Assembly: GCA_013398175.1 (NCBI GenBank)
Contig: VZRZ01008717.1
Span: forward strand, 1,389,190 to 1,453,189
Direction: 5' to 3'
Source of the DNA: Climacteris rufus
Lineage: Eukaryota > Chordata > Aves > Passeriformes > Climacteridae
Length of the DNA stretch: 64,000 nucleotides
Below the pieces are notes generated by a model, which saw only the letters and a list, made by a program, of their open reading frames with translations, was not told where the DNA came from and did no database searches. The translations under genes were made by a program, and so were the position numbers. Below are positions 1-12,954 of this stretch, piece by piece (position 1 is the stretch's first letter; each line of letters opens with the position of its first letter).

Positions 1-1136
1 CTCTGGAGCTTCCCAGTCCTGCTCTTTGATCCAGCATCTCCACAAACACACAGTTTCCTCTTTCCAGCATCTCCATTACATAAATTGGGGTTTTCCAGGG
101 AAAGCTCAGCCAGGACCTCCTCTCTCCCTGTCTTATCCTTAAAAAAAAAAGGCAGCACAAGGCTTTCTCACAATGCAGGTCATTGCATTTTCCCGCCTGG
201 CAGTGCACAGCCAGGACCAGGTTGGGAAGAAAGGGAAAGGGAGGGCTAAAAGGGATCGGAGACAGAGGCAAAACAGGTGCTGATGATGAGGGAATGAGAG
301 AAGTGGCTTTTCAGGAAAGAGGTGAGATCCTGGAACAGCAGATGATGCCCAGCACAGCTTATCCCTTCCTCAGGTGCAGGAATCCCTGGCTTTGCAGGGA
401 TCTGGTGTCTCCAAAGCCAACATTTTGCAGGAATTCTTTCCCTCCCCTTTGTTCAGCCTTAGAAATCCTTCCTAAGCAGGGACACATACACAGCACCACC
501 CCCTAATTATAGGATCATGCCCTCCCTCAGCTCCCATCTTGCTCCCACCCCATTCCTGCTTCAATCATTCCCTAAATCAGCTCTTTGGGAACTCAGGCTG
601 CTCAGGGTTGGTCACTGCCCTGTCTCCTTTTAATTGGAGCCTTAATCTCCTGTCATTGTGATGATGGGATGGGTTTCTCCAGGCACTTTGGGAATGTTTA
701 ACTGTCTGTGCCCTCCACAGCCCATTAGACACAAAATCTGCCAACTGCTCACATTAGTTGGGAAAAAGTTTAGCACAGGGAGTGACTGCAGATATGGGGG
801 CAGGGGGACAAGATTCCTGGATCTTCTCCCTCCGATGCTGGTCCCAGAGGGAAGAAAAATCTGCAGGTTCCCTTTGCAGATCTTGGGAAAAGGAGCAAAT
901 AAAGAAAATGGGCATTGGGTGGCTCAGAATTCCTGGGACCTACTCTCTGTTCTTAGGGGATTTGGGATTTAGGGATTATCTCTGGGAGTAAGGGTCCAGG
1001 CACCAGCCAGGTATGAGAAGTAGGGGTGGGAGGGTGAGATGTGGCAGGAGCATCCCAGGTTTCCACCACAAATCCATCAGTGAAGCTCTTTCTTCACATA
1101 ACCTGTCAAGGGGTCTCATCCTGACGCTTTCAATGG
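1..1136. other. Unique non-coding sequence
   Basis: No repeat family, exon or RNA gene is recognised. There is an A10 run near 140 and a purine-rich stretch around 225-310. Open frames here (up to about 107 codons) have no recognisable domain or consistent codon bias and look like chance. Confidence 0.6.
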
Positions 1137-2270
1137 TGGAATCATTTAGGTTGGAAAAGACCTTTAAGATCATCGAGTCCAACCATTAAACCAGCACTGC
1201 CAAGGCCACCACTAACCCATGTCCCCAAGTGCCACATCTACACAGCTTTTAAATCCCTCCAGGGATGGGGACTCCAGCACTGTCCTGTCCAGCCTGTGCC
1301 AGGGCTGGACCACCCTTTCCATGAAGGAATTTTTCCAAATATCCAGTCTAGACCTGTTCTGGCATAACTTGAGGCCATTTCCTCTCATCCTGTCCCTTTT
1401 TCCGTGGGTGAAGAGCCCGACCCCATCCCGGCTGTACCCTCGTCTCAGAGAATTTTAGGGAGCCAGAAGGTCCCCCCTTGAGCCTCCTTTTCTCCAGGAT
1501 GAACCCCCCCCAGCTCCCTCAGCTGCTCCTGACGATCCAGACCCTTTCCCAGTTCCGTTCCCTTCCCTGGAGATGCTCCAGTCCCTCGATGTTTTTCTTG
1601 TTGTGAGGGACCCAAAACCGACCCCAGGATTGGAGGTGACCCAGCAGTGCCAGCACAGGGGGACAATCACTGCCCTGGAACTGTGGCCACACCGTGGCTG
1701 GTACAAGCCAGGTGTCATTGGCCTTCCCGGACACCTGGGCTCATGTTCAGCTGCTGTCAACCAGCATTCCCAAGTCCTTTTCCAACAGGAACCTTTCCAG
1801 GCACTGTTCCCCAAATCTGGAGCATTCTGTGGGATTGTTGTGACCCAGTGCATGTCCCATCACTTGACCTTGTAGAACCTCATCCCACTGGCCTCAGCCC
1901 ATGGATCCAGCCTGTCCTGATCCCTCTGCAGAGCCTTCCTGCCCTCCAGAAGATCAATGCTCCAACTTGGTGTCATCTCCAAACCTGAGGGTTCCCTTGA
2001 TCCCCTCATCCAGATCACTGATAAAGATTTCAAACAATGCTGTTCTCAGCACTGAACCCTCTGGAACACCACACCAGTCCTGACTGGATTTAATTCCAAT
2101 CCCTGCCACGCTTTTGGCACAGCCAGTTTTTTCCCCAGTGAGCAACACATCCATCCAAGCCATGAACAGCCAGTTTCTCCAAGAGAAAATGTGGGAAACA
2201 ACATCAAAGGCTTTACTAAAATCTAGGTAGACACATCCACAGCCTTTCCCTCATCCACTCAAAAGTCTGG
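1137..2270 (-). mobile_element. CR1 LINE fragment with reverse-transcriptase remnant
   Basis: This is the longest CR1 copy in the window, read on the minus strand. Its 3' end is at about 1137 (TTTAGGTTGGAAAAGACC on the plus strand). Going upstream in the element (higher coordinates) come the 3' UTR, the degraded C-terminal part of ORF2, and then reverse-transcriptase core motifs. On the minus strand I can read YLDFSKAFDVVSH (about 2233-2189), GVPEGSVL (about 2080-2045) and FGDDTKLEH (about 1990-1962). The last is the catalytic box, FADDTKL in the family, and both aspartates are kept. Frameshifts and stops separate these blocks, so the copy is dead. The 5' part of ORF2 and all of ORF1 are missing, the usual 5' truncation of LINEs. 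The upstream boundary near 2270 is approximate. Confidence 0.93.
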
Positions 2271-2444
2271 GAAATAATGAGATTCAGGGAGTGGAAAAAT
2301 TTCTAGATGCATTCATGGAAATGATTCTTTCAGCAGCAACATCTCCATGGTGGTTTTGCTGTTCTTTATCAAATCGAAAGGGTGGAGATGAAGCTGGGCT
2401 TTCTCCTTAGGTTTTTCCAGCATGAAGCTATGAGGGTGTTCCAA

Positions 2445-2625
2445 GAATCAAGGAATTAAGGTTGGAAAACACCTCCAAGATCATCAAGTCCGACCTTTGA
2501 CCATCACCAACCAGAGCATTACATGCCACATCCAGGCATTCCTTGAACACTTCCAGGGATGGAGGCTCTGGTTCACTCCATCTAGGGCAGGCTGGGAAGC
2601 AGAACTTCCTAAAAATCCTTCCAAT
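2445..2625 (-). mobile_element. CR1 3'-end fragment, old
   Basis: The plus strand opens with AAGGTTGGAAAACACCTCCAAGATCATCAAG-type sequence, the reverse complement of a CR1 3' terminus. It continues into CTTCCAGGGATGGAGGCTC, the part encoding the ORF2 C-terminus. Similarity fades after about 2600. It lies only 170 bases from the larger copy at 1137-2270 on the same strand but has a different tail sequence, so it is probably a separate insertion. Confidence 0.75.
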
Positions 2626-4186
2626 CTGTGTGGAAAATGGGGTTTGTCCCCCTAATGTCAGGAATCTCAGAGCAGCCCTCCTTAAAACCCTCACAAAGGA
2701 ACAGCTTCCCATGGGAGCACTTTAGGAAGCCAAGCCCTGATCCTGGCAGCAAATCTGACAGCCCTTGCTTTTAATGAGGGAATAATCCAGATGAAAGAAT
2801 CCCTCCTCCCATGCAAAACATCGGAAAAGGGGAAAAAAAACCTGTGCTGGCTGTAAATGTCTCCAATGAATGTCCTATTTTCCCAGGCTCAAAGCTTATT
2901 GATTTAAGTCTTCCCCTGGAAGGCTCATCCCATGCCATGTTTTGATGTCCCAGAACAGCTTCCGATATCCAGTATTACTCTGCAGCTTCTCAGAGGAAAA
3001 AAATCCCATTTTTTACGTGAATTTCAGAAATAGATGGGGGGAAAAAATGAATTTTGTTATTATGTTGCAAATATCTTTATTTTTAAGTGGTTCTGGAGCA
3101 TTTCTATTGGGAAAAGAGCAAAATTGGAAATCTCAGCTCAGAAGGTGAAAAATGTTAGAGAATTATAAGCAGGGCTTGTCAAGAAAAGTTTCGAGGGTTT
3201 TTTGTTTGTTTGGGGGTTTTTGTGGGTGATGGGGGGTATTAGTTCGGGGTTTTTTTGTTTGTTTGCTTGTTTGGTTGGTTTTTGGTTTTGGTTTTTTATG
3301 AAATGATTTTTTTTTGACAGAAAATTTCAGTTGCTGAACACAAAGCTCACACTTGATCTCCTGGTGCTTAGAACATTCCCTCCTGCTCCCAGAGATCCTT
3401 GACTGGATCAAAGTGAGCAATGCCTGCAGGATCAGCATCAGGATACATTCCCATAAGGAAAGGACAGAGAACAACCAAACTGGTCCAATGTTTGGCAAAT
3501 ATCCTTTATTCACTTCCAAACAAATGTATCCACATGCCAGAGCTGTTCAGCCCACCATGGATTATCCTGCTCCTTCTCCCTTTCCCTCCTACCTGGGGCA
3601 TGTGTGAGCTCCAGTCTTACACTTGTTCCAGGTGATTTATATTCCCACTGTGGAGTGCAAGAATGACAAGGCAGAAAAATCCCACAGCAGCCTCTTAAAC
3701 AACTCAATAGAGGGGTCAATGTTTTTGGTTTATTGTTCTCCATAAAATTTTATGGGTTGGAACTCGCTGGGTTTGTTCCACGGAAGGAAAGGAAGTGCTG
3801 TTTTTTTTTTTTTTTTTCCAGCTATTTTTTCAAATCTGCACTGATGGAACAGCTCCTAAAGGCATGAACCTGATTCCCTTTCTCCTCAGGCAGCTGGACA
3901 CCAGGGCAGGAAAGGCTGGAAGGAATGGAGGAATTTTCCTTCCTTAGAATTCTGCAAGCAAGTTATGCCAAGGTCCCAAAGACGTGGGACCAAACTTCAC
4001 TTGGTGGATCAAGAAGAGGCCACAGCTTCTGTTGTGGTCCAGGGAAAAATGCCAAAGCCAGAGCCAGATCCGTCACCAATTGGTCCCCACAGCAGAAACT
4101 GGGATGGGCTCTGGCTCCACTGCCTCATTCCAATGATGGGCTCCATTGTCACTGTCCTGCAGGGATAAAATCCAAGTTGAAATTAA
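2626..4186. other. Unique sequence with low-complexity tracts
   Basis: No gene is seen. A G/T-rich stretch (about 3196-3300, TTTG/GTTT repeats) appears on the minus strand as a lysine/threonine-rich frame without meaning. A T17 run lies at about 3801-3817. The rest is single-copy in appearance. Confidence 0.6.
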
Positions 4187-4300
4187 AGAGGTTCCAGCTT
4201 GACATAAGGAAAAGTGATTGGATGAGGGAGGTGGTAATGACTTGGAACAGGTTTCCCAGTGGCCGGTTGCTCTCTTCCAACCTCAATGATTGTAGGTTTT
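4187..4300 (+). mobile_element. Degraded CR1 3' fragment
   Basis: GAGGTTCCAGCTTGACATAAGG followed by GGAACAGGTTTCCCAG and TTCCAACCTCAATGATTGTAG match the order of the CR1 ORF2 C-terminus and 3' end. Pieces between them are deleted. It is old and its boundaries are soft. Confidence 0.65.
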
Positions 4301-5899
4301 CAGAGAGGCAAATCCTTGTGCACTGAGCACAAGGATTGGGTTCAGAAACACCTTCCCTGGATTACAGTGTCTGACTGTCCCCAGCACACGCCACTCTTGG
4401 AACTGGGAGGACCAATAGAAACACACATGGGAGGTGCTTAATCACCAGGTAGGGATCAGAATTCCCATCGGAACTGGATGCACCATCCCTGTTGGGTTCA
4501 TATCCACGGTTATAGTGACACATCCATTTACCTCCATTCCTCTTCTCCAGAGGGGCGGAACAGAGGGAATAAACGCCACTCCATGTCTCCATCACTGTGA
4601 GCTCCACTAGGCCATGGTTTGATCTTAAATCACCCGAAGGAGCAACTTCCTGATCCCAGGAAATTCTCCAGGAGACAAGGGAGACCTTCACCTCTGGCAC
4701 CATGAAAGGCAGCAGAAAAAGGACTGAAATCCTGAATATCCCAGGCAGAAACAATCTCCAACTTCTAAATTCCAAAAAAAGCAGGCATTTCCCATCACCC
4801 ACCTTCCATCAGATGCAGCTGCCATAAAACAGACCTGGAGCAAAGCAGTGAAATTAAACCCAAATTGACTTTGTGGCAACACAAGCCATAAATTGTGGTT
4901 ATTGTGGCCAGGGCTTGGCATTATCCGAGTGCCAATCCATCTTCTCCTTTGATTAAAACATCCCACGCTAATTCCCTTTCCAAAGGCTGAGTTTCCTTCC
5001 ACAGAATCAAATCCCCTCCCTCACTAATCCATTCCCACCTCCCAGCTGAAAAATACAGCCCCGAGATTTGACACCGAGAAGTTCCTGGCAGGAATGTGGG
5101 ATTGCGGGTAAAATCCTGTGGAGTGGGGAGAATGGAATAAATCCCATCCTTTCCTACATCCTGACTCACTCAGGAATGGGTTTTTCCTGCTGGATTAGCC
5201 TAGTGTTGCCCCCTCACATTCCCACCACCTCTGCTGAGCTTATCGTCCTGATTTGAGGGGATCCATACAAATTAGAATATCATCCCAGATTTGGATGCTT
5301 GCCCATCCTCCCATGTCTTTCCATGATTCCAGAAGCTCTGGTGTCTCTTGGCCAGCCTGGCCCAGCAGCAGAGGATCCTTCCCTGAGCTTGTTCTCCAGG
5401 GAAAACAGATCCCTACCACATTTCTAGCCTACTGCTTTTAGTTGTTCCTTTTTTATATCCCAGTTTTAACCTCAGTTGCTTCTTCTGAATATTTTTTGGG
5501 AAACTGAAGGCAATTAATACAAATCAAATTTCAAGGATTTTTTCAGTGACTGGTTGTGGACACATCAATATTTCTTTTCTCATGGAAAATTAGAAAAGGG
5601 AGGATGTGTGGTGTCACCAGAGCGCAAAACTTTCCCTGTTGTCCCTCCATCTCTTTCTCCATTTGAGTGGCCAGAAGGGAACGAATTTTTCCTGGGAAGA
5701 GGTGAACACAGCTGTCACATTCACCCTCAAGGTCCCACCACGCCAACACCCCCACCTTGGAGCAGGAGCTCTCCCATTCCTGCCCCAAAATCACCCCACC
5801 TAAACCAGCCAAGAGCGCACGACCGCAAATTTTTTTCCCACTGCAATCCATGCCTGGCTTCTCCATTAATCCTCCCACCCTCCTCAATACCTGGGCTCG
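4301..5899. other. Unique non-coding sequence
   Basis: No repeat or gene is recognised. Frames of up to about 146 codons occur on both strands but show no domain, no plausible splice-bounded conservation, and overlap each other antisense. Confidence 0.55.
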
Positions 5900-6135
5900 T
5901 CTGGGTGCCTGAGAGGATTTCGAAAAGGCAGGGGAAATATAATTAGACGAGATGTTGCCCTCGGAGTCAGAGCCAGGGCCGGCTCATTGAAGGGCAGCGG
6001 TCAGCAGAAGGAGCGGAGAGGAGTCAATTTAGCACGGATAACGGAGCCGTTCCGGCTGATTAGGGATTTGATGAGGGAAGGGGTTTGATTTTGGTGGAGT
6101 GACAGAAGCCTTACGGTCAGTTGAGATCTTGTTTA
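5900..6135. promoter_or_regulatory. Candidate conserved non-coding block
   Basis: Composition changes from CpG-poor surroundings to a stretch that keeps many CpGs inside AT-containing sequence (for example GCACGGATAACGG and GTTCCGGCTGATTAGG). It carries homeodomain-like cores (ATAATTAGAC near 5938, GATTAG near 6058). This pattern is common in constrained vertebrate enhancers. No alignment supports it here, so the call rests on composition only. Confidence 0.35.
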
Positions 6136-6608
6136 AGGAGGGCAAGCGGATCTGGACTGGGGATAACAGATAGGGAGACAGGGACGAGCGGGACAAATTG
6201 GCCTGGTTTCCTCCGTGTTGTCTCGGCCAGGGGTGGGCATCAGCAGGGAAAGGCAGCCAGGGAAGCTGCAAGGAGCTCAAGGAAGGCAGAGAGGGAAAAG
6301 AGCAGAGATAAAGAACAGGAGGAGATGGGAAAGACAGGCAGAGTTTCAGTGGAATCTTCCCTGGAATCATGTCTCAGCCTCAGTCACTCCTGTGTTCTGG
6401 CTTCATCACCTCGATCTTCATCCCACAACTCTCTGTGCACCACGGAGGAGAGCAGAGGTGGATAAAGAGACCCAACCTCACACGAGGTTTATCCAACCTT
6501 CCCCTTCCTGGTCATTGCTCTGGGGATTTGCTTTCTGGGAATGGGAATGCAGAGGCTGTTGCATGTACATCCTGCTCCTGTCTCCTCCAGGGCCAAAGCA
6601 CAACTGAA
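6136..6608. other. Unique, partly purine-rich sequence
   Basis: About 6240-6340 is rich in GGAAGGCAGAG-type purine runs. No gene or repeat family is recognised. Confidence 0.5.
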
Positions 6609-7003
6609 TCAAAGAATCCTGGAATGGTTTGGGTTGGAAGGGATCTCAAACATCACCTCATTCCAACCCCCTGCCTTGGGCAGGGACAGCTTCCACTATC
6701 CCAGGTTACTTCAAGCCCTGTCCAACCTGGCCTTGAACACTTCCAGGAATGGGGCAGCCACAGCTTCTCTGGGAATTCAATACCAGGGCCTCAGCACCCT
6801 CACAGGGAAGAATTCCTTCCCAAAATCCCATCTAACCCTGCACTTTGCCAGTTGTAAGCCATTCCCCCTTGTGCTGTCACTCCATCCCTTGTCCAAAGTT
6901 CTTCTACAGCTCTTTTGGCACCCCTTTAGGCACTGGAAGAGGTTCCAAGGTCTCCCTGGAGCCATCTCCTCTCCAGGCTGGACACCCCCAGCTCTCCCAG
7001 CCC
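6609..7003 (-). mobile_element. CR1 LINE 3' fragment
   Basis: The plus strand starts AATCCTGGAATGGTTTGGG and follows the complete antisense order of a CR1 3' end: tail, 3' UTR (CTTCCACTATCCCAGG), CTTCCAGGAATGGGGC, then the segment encoding the ORF2 C-terminus, ending near CTCCAGGCTGGACACCCC. It is about 395 bp and fairly well preserved. The reading frame is broken. Confidence 0.93.
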
Positions 7004-8275
7004 AGATCCAGCCAAATTTTCACCTGGGAGTGTGAAACCTCCCCATTGGTTGTGATTCCACCCTAAAGTACCTCTCCCTTGTTCCCTATGGAGGCTGACC
7101 TGGACCCAGGGAGAGGAGATTTAATGGGATACCACAGCTTCATCCCAGTGGTGGAGGGCAATGGAAAGGTTTAGACACCACATGGAATTTTATGTGAGCC
7201 TTGAGATTACAAAATGTCATGAACAAGTTCACACTTTTGGCACAAGTAATTAATAAAACTGTTAATTGCAGTTGTTGTAAAGAGAGAAGGATTCTTTCCG
7301 TCATTTGTTTGCCCAGGTAGGAGACAAATTCAGGCACCTGGGAAATTCAGATCAGGCAGAGGTGCTGGAATTTCAGCCCCAACTCTCTTTTCTGTTGTCA
7401 CAAGGGGATTAAGTGACTTTTTCACGTGCTCCAGGTGTCATATCCAATCTCCTAAACCCCCACTAATGCCATAATCATGGGACAAGCCCTCCTCCTTTAG
7501 CAGGAAACACAGCAGCAGCTGGGAAGTTAAATTAAAATGTAAAATATCAGGAAAGGGCATTGACTTTGCCTTTCCAGGCAGGGAATCCTGTCCTGGATGT
7601 AATTTTAATTTTACCAAGTGTTAAGGAATTTTGCCTGGGAAGGGGGTCTGGACCTGTAATATCCTGTAAATCACTCCCATGAGGATGGGGATGCTCAGGA
7701 ATGGAGGCCACACCACCAGCAGAAAAAGCACAGCCTGCAACAACCCCCAAAAAGCAAAACCCTCACAGTTCTGGTGCTCTAATCCTCACTTTCCAGCACC
7801 CAACGGTGCTGAAATGAGGCTGGAAAAGAGGTTCAGCCTGGAAGTCAGCAGGAGTTCAGTGCTCAGAAAGAAAGGAATTGCAAACTCCAGCCAGAAACCA
7901 AAGGAGGGAAACGTTCCATGTTAATAAACAAAATAAAAGGGGAAGTTAAACCCATCCTTCTCCCTCTTGTCCTTCTGATGGGTTTGGCTTTCAGTTCCTT
8001 TTGACAATCCCTAAAATTTAACCCCGTGAGTTGTACAATTATTGTCAAATGTGAGTGGGGCAATCAAAGCCTTTCAAATCCATGTTTTGTCAACAAAAAT
8101 ACAGGAAGGCATTTGCCATGAAAATTCCCCCAAAACATCATCCCTTTTTCCCCTGCAAAGCTCAGAATCTCATTTTATATCACCTCTGAAGTTCCTTTTC
8201 ATCTGTCATCATATCTTGAAATGATAAGAATTAATCTCAGTAGGGAGTTATTTCTTTGCTTCTCCTTCAGCTCAA
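7004..8275. other. Unique non-coding sequence
   Basis: AT-rich in parts (7200-7270, 8040-8230). No recognised gene, RNA or repeat. Confidence 0.55.
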
Positions 8276-8405
8276 AATAGAAAACACTTCCCCCCCCCCC
8301 CTTAATTNNNNNNNNNNNNNNNNNNNNNNNNNNNNNNNNNNNNNNNNNNNNNNNNNNNNNNNNNNNNNNTAAAAAAGAAAACCCCTCCCCCCCCCCCCCT
8401 TAATT
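8276..8405. other. Assembly gap (62 N) with duplicated flanks
   Basis: Positions 8308-8369 are N. The left flank ends TAGAAAACACTTC, a C12 run and TTAATT. The right flank begins AAGAAAACCCCT, a C13 run and TTAATT. The two flanks are near-identical 30-base sequences, so the gap probably separates two copies of one poly-C locus that the assembler failed to merge. Poly-C/poly-G is a known sequencing obstacle. Confidence 0.9.
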
Positions 8406-11400
8406 TGAAATAAGTTTAATTTCATCACTGAAAATTCATCACTGGGACAGAGAGATCAAATCTTGACTCATAATAAAGCAGGGAGCTCTCACCTGGTACC
8501 TGTTGCCCACCGGCTTCCGAATGCAACTCCAATATAATTAAATAATAATAATCCCAAAGACACAAAGCCTGGAATTCTGCTTAAAGCTGTTCCACCTTCA
8601 TTCCAGACACCTGACTGTGACTGCAGGTGATTTATTTGATTAATTAGCTTAGGAAGGTTTCTAGCAACCTTTCCCTGTATTTTCCAAAGGCTCCATCCAA
8701 AGCCCACTTAAGCCAATGTAATAAAATCTTTTGCCTTCAGATAAATCCATGGGCTCATGCCAAGGGTTAATTTTTGTTTCAGCTCCTGCTGGGTTTGCTC
8801 CACTTTCATCCCTGGTGACTTCCCTGGAGTTATTCCAGATTATCCATGAGTTGACATGAGCCAGCCCCAGGAATACTCACCTGGATGAGGAGGAGATATT
8901 TTTAGTCACCTTCCCTCAGAAACAATCTCTTTTCTGGAGTAAGCTTCCCCTGCTCCCCACTCTTCCCAAGGTGGGAAAACCCTGGAAATTAATTTCAGGG
9001 GGAATAATGGGGAGGGAGGTGAGCTCTTAGCAACCCAGTCCCCCGAAGATGTCACACTGGAGCAGAGGGGTTTGGCTGGCACAAAATGCCACCTCCCAAT
9101 CCCAAGAGGGCTGGCATCACTCCAGAGCCATGATCTCATTCCTGCCACCTTCCCAGAAGTGCCCTGTCTGATTCCCAAATCTGTCTCCTGAGGGGGTCCA
9201 TGCAGGCATCTCCCTCTTCCCTGAAAAGCTTCGGGATGGTCGCACCCAGACATCCCCGTGGTGGCACATGTGGCTCATCCATCACTGACACATCCTCATG
9301 TCCCCACCCCATCACCTTTACCCTTTTCCTGCAGCTGGAAAAGGATAACAAATACTGATCCCTTTCAGGTGCCAATTTGGGGATGGAAAAGAGGGTCTTT
9401 ATCTAATTTTTGTTGACAGAGAAGGAATAACTCCCCCCCTCCCCCCCAATCCCTCCCGTGCTACGGAACAGGGGTGGGAGCCACGCACCGAGCCTGGAAA
9501 GGAAATTGCCTGCCTCGCTCCAATCCCTGGGATACCTTTAATAAACGTCTCTGCCAACTTTGAGGCCTTGTCCAATCTTGACAAATTGGAGTGGAACAAA
9601 TCCTGTTTGGTTGTAATGCAGCGATTCGAGGGAAGATGGATCCCAGGGAGATGGATCCCAGGGAGATGGGAGGTCCCACGGATTTAATGTCTTTTGTCTG
9701 GGGGTGACAGCAGTGGGGATGAACTGTCCTCCTGCATGAGGAGGGACAGGACAGGATCCCATTGGAATGCTGGAGAGGGCTTAGGGACATTTGTCCCCAG
9801 AATACAAACTGTATTCCCAAAAATATGCCTCCCAGGAGGGCAGTTCTCATCCCACCAGGGAATTGTGTGCTGGTGGACATTCCTTCCTCAAACCATCTTC
9901 TGAGGACTGAATTCCAACCTCCCTCCACCCTGGCATCCCCCAGACATACTGGGATTTATTTTTAAACCAAGCTGTCCCAAAGAGATGCCTGCAGTTGTTG
10001 CCATCAGCTATTGATCCTGTCTTTTTCTGGGAAAAAAAGCATCCATCAGGTGGCAAAGCTATCCCTCAAAATGGGATTTTGTACCAGGAGCTCATCCTAC
10101 CAGCTGGGAACTGGGATATCAGGAATCCACTGTTGGATTCAGTCTTATTTCTTATCCCAAAAAAAAGGCAGTAATTTGGGAAGAGGGGGAAGAAATTTTG
10201 CATTCCCATACACACAATTACATCCCTGTAAAGCTGGAATTTGATTTTGGGTAATTAGAATGGAGTAGAGAATTTCAGGAATGGGATAATTCAGCTATAA
10301 AACAGTCCCAGAATTGCACTTCCAGCAGACTCCTGCATCCAGGTATAACCTATTTGTCAGGAGATGAATTTCAGAGCAAAGAAAAGAAAATCCCAAAATG
10401 TACCACATCAGGAATTTGACAGGGAATAAGCTGTTTTACTAAATCTAGGACTGAAAATACATCAAGAAAGCGATACTTTGGTATTAGGCTGGGTCACACT
10501 TTCAAATTCCCTCTCCTGCTTCATCCCAAATCAAGATATTTATATTTACTTTTATAAAAAGGACATGCAGAGATAGAAATGTATTTATAATTGTATTTTT
10601 AAGTGTGTATATATAAATATATACATAGAACTTTTATGGAAGGCACATTCCTAAAATATCCCTCAAGCCATCCCTGCTTTGATGTTTCTGCCCCTCAAAA
10701 TGTGCTGCAAATCAGAAAAATCAAAATGAACTTTCCTGACTTGATCAAAACCCATAAAAATACAGGGATATGTCCTGGCAAAAGCTCAGTTTTCCCTAAT
10801 TTCTGTCAAGCTGCCCTTTCCCAGTGGAAAACTCCCACTGGAATATGTTCTACAAGCTCTGTTCAATTAAAGCAAATTATTTTGTTGTTGTTGTTGTTAT
10901 TTATTTAATGTTATTTTTTTAAATCCATTTAACACTGGTTTTCCACAAGGGAAAACTGGAACAGGACACATACAAGTGGTTCTTAAGGCACATCCTTACA
11001 TCAGGACCATCTAGCCAAATTTTGGCATTTTTAGACCCACACAGATATAAAACAATCTATAAATATTTATAAATAAATATAAATATCATGAATATGTCTA
11101 ATATGAGGATTTACATCCTCATTTTGCCTGCCCCATTAGAAAGAAGGAAAATTAGCAGGAAAACCTCTTAACTCCTAATTTACACAATTAATTTTTTCAT
11201 AATTTTTAGGGCATGGAGAACACAAATCTTACGTATTATCCCTAAAAGTTCTGGTTGTGGATACACAAGGAAAAAATATATGGAACAGGGGAATTGCAGA
11301 GCAATCCTTCTCTGGACAGATCACTCCAGATCCATTCAATTAGTGGGTTCTGGATCATTGGATCACTCCGGTCCCTTCAGTTTTCAGGGACATGGAGCCA

Positions 11401-11492
11401 AATTCCTGCTGTTCTGCTGAAAAGTGAGGATTTTTTTCCTGCTAGGAATTTGATCATTGCACTTTTCAAGGAATATTCTGCAAAATAGGGTT
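8406..11492. other. Unique non-coding sequence with minor low-complexity tracts
   Basis: Nothing gene-like. Noted inside: GATTAATTAGC near 8638; a C/T run at 9431-9450; two and a half copies of ATGGATCCCAGGGAG near 9636-9668; AT-rich stretches at 10540-10630 and 11045-11110; a (TTG)n run followed by TTATTTATTT at about 10880-10910. Confidence 0.55.
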
Positions 11493-11676
11493 AATCATAG
11501 GATCATGGAATGGTTTGGTTTGGAAGGGACCTTGAAGATCATCCAGTTCCACTCCCTGCCATGGGCAGGGACACCTCCCACTATTCCAGGTTGCTCCAAG
11601 ACCCATCCAACCTGGACTTTAACACTTCCAGGGATGGGGCAGCCACAGCTTCTCTGGGAATTCCATTCCAGGTATT
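11493..11676 (-). mobile_element. CR1 3'-end fragment
   Basis: Begins with ATCATAGGATCATGGAATGG, the antisense of the CR1 tail repeats, then 3' UTR and the end of ORF2, stopping at CTCTGGGAATTCCATTCCAG. It is strongly 5'-truncated, at about 184 bp. Confidence 0.92.
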
Positions 11677-12954
11677 CTTGAGAACAGAATGATTCCAGCC
11701 AAAATAGCACCAAAATCTCATAACTTCGTGTTTAAATGGGATAGGAAACAATTTTTTGGGCACATTCCATATTTTCTGGTACAAAAGGGACAGAAGACGG
11801 GACATGGGATGATAGTCTTTTTACTCTATGTCCTTCGAGTGCAGAAATTTTGGGGAATTACATAAAAAGATACCAGGGGAATGCCAAAATCCACCTCTAT
11901 CAGGCTGTAATCCTGAGGCACTTTTGCATCCTCCACAACATGGGACTCCAGGCTTATTCCCAGATTTCCAGCTGCAGTCCCAACACTCATTTTTGGCCTC
12001 CACAATTCTCTGGTTTTAAATATTTCCAAAGTGCAGAAAAGTTGGAGTAAAGACTCATCACTCGCTACCCAGTTACTGAGCTTGGCTTGGTCTTGCTTGG
12101 GTGTCTCCAAGGGAGATTGTCCCGACAATCCCCCTGGGAATGCCTCAATCTTCATGTTGCAAGAAAGAGAATTGCAAATCCATATTAAATATTCCTTCAT
12201 TTCCTAAGTGCACTTCCTCTCTTCCCAATCCTGCCACTCAGATAAAGAAACTGAGAAGCCCTGAAGGATCTTTTGGGCATTGGTTGTTTGAGGAAGTGGG
12301 ATACAGCACTCAAATTCCCTAAAGTCAGCTTCCCAAAAATAATCTGCAGAGCCAGCGGCAGAACCAGGACTTGATTCCAGATCTCAGGTGAAGATCCTCC
12401 TTCAGCTGCACAATCCCAATTATTTTCTTGACTCCTTGTGAAAATCTCTGTCCTGGTTTTGGATAGAAAGAGAAAAATCTTATTTCATGGGTCATGGGGA
12501 AAGACCAGGAAGTTCAAGGATTCAGGTCATGTTAACCTTTTCCCAAAAAAAGAGCATTTGAGCATTGGGAATTAGAGGATGCAAAAGCAGATAGGGCAGA
12601 GAAAGTCAAGGAACTGCCACTCAGGGAATTGTATATGTAAATATGAGCTACCAGGTGTCCCAAATATCCATTGGAAGTCCTGGAAGGAAGCGAGGCAGCC
12701 CTTCTTTGTCTGAGCAGGGAATGCGGGAATGAGGAGACAACTGAGTTGGGGTTGTAGTGATGGACGAGCTGCAGGAATGTGTGGAAAATGGGAGCAAAGG
12801 CTTGGAAACCTTGGCCACACAGAACAAAGACCGGCACAACCCTGCTCATCCTCATCTCCAAATCCATAAATCTCCAGAGCCACGGATTTGTTGGGAAGAG
12901 GGAAGGGAGCTGCACTTTATTCCTAGTCCCAGTGCTTTTGATGAGCTGCGGTAT
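11677..12954. other. Unique non-coding sequence
   Basis: No repeat family or exon recognised. Overlapping frames of up to 127 codons on both strands carry no domain. Confidence 0.55.
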
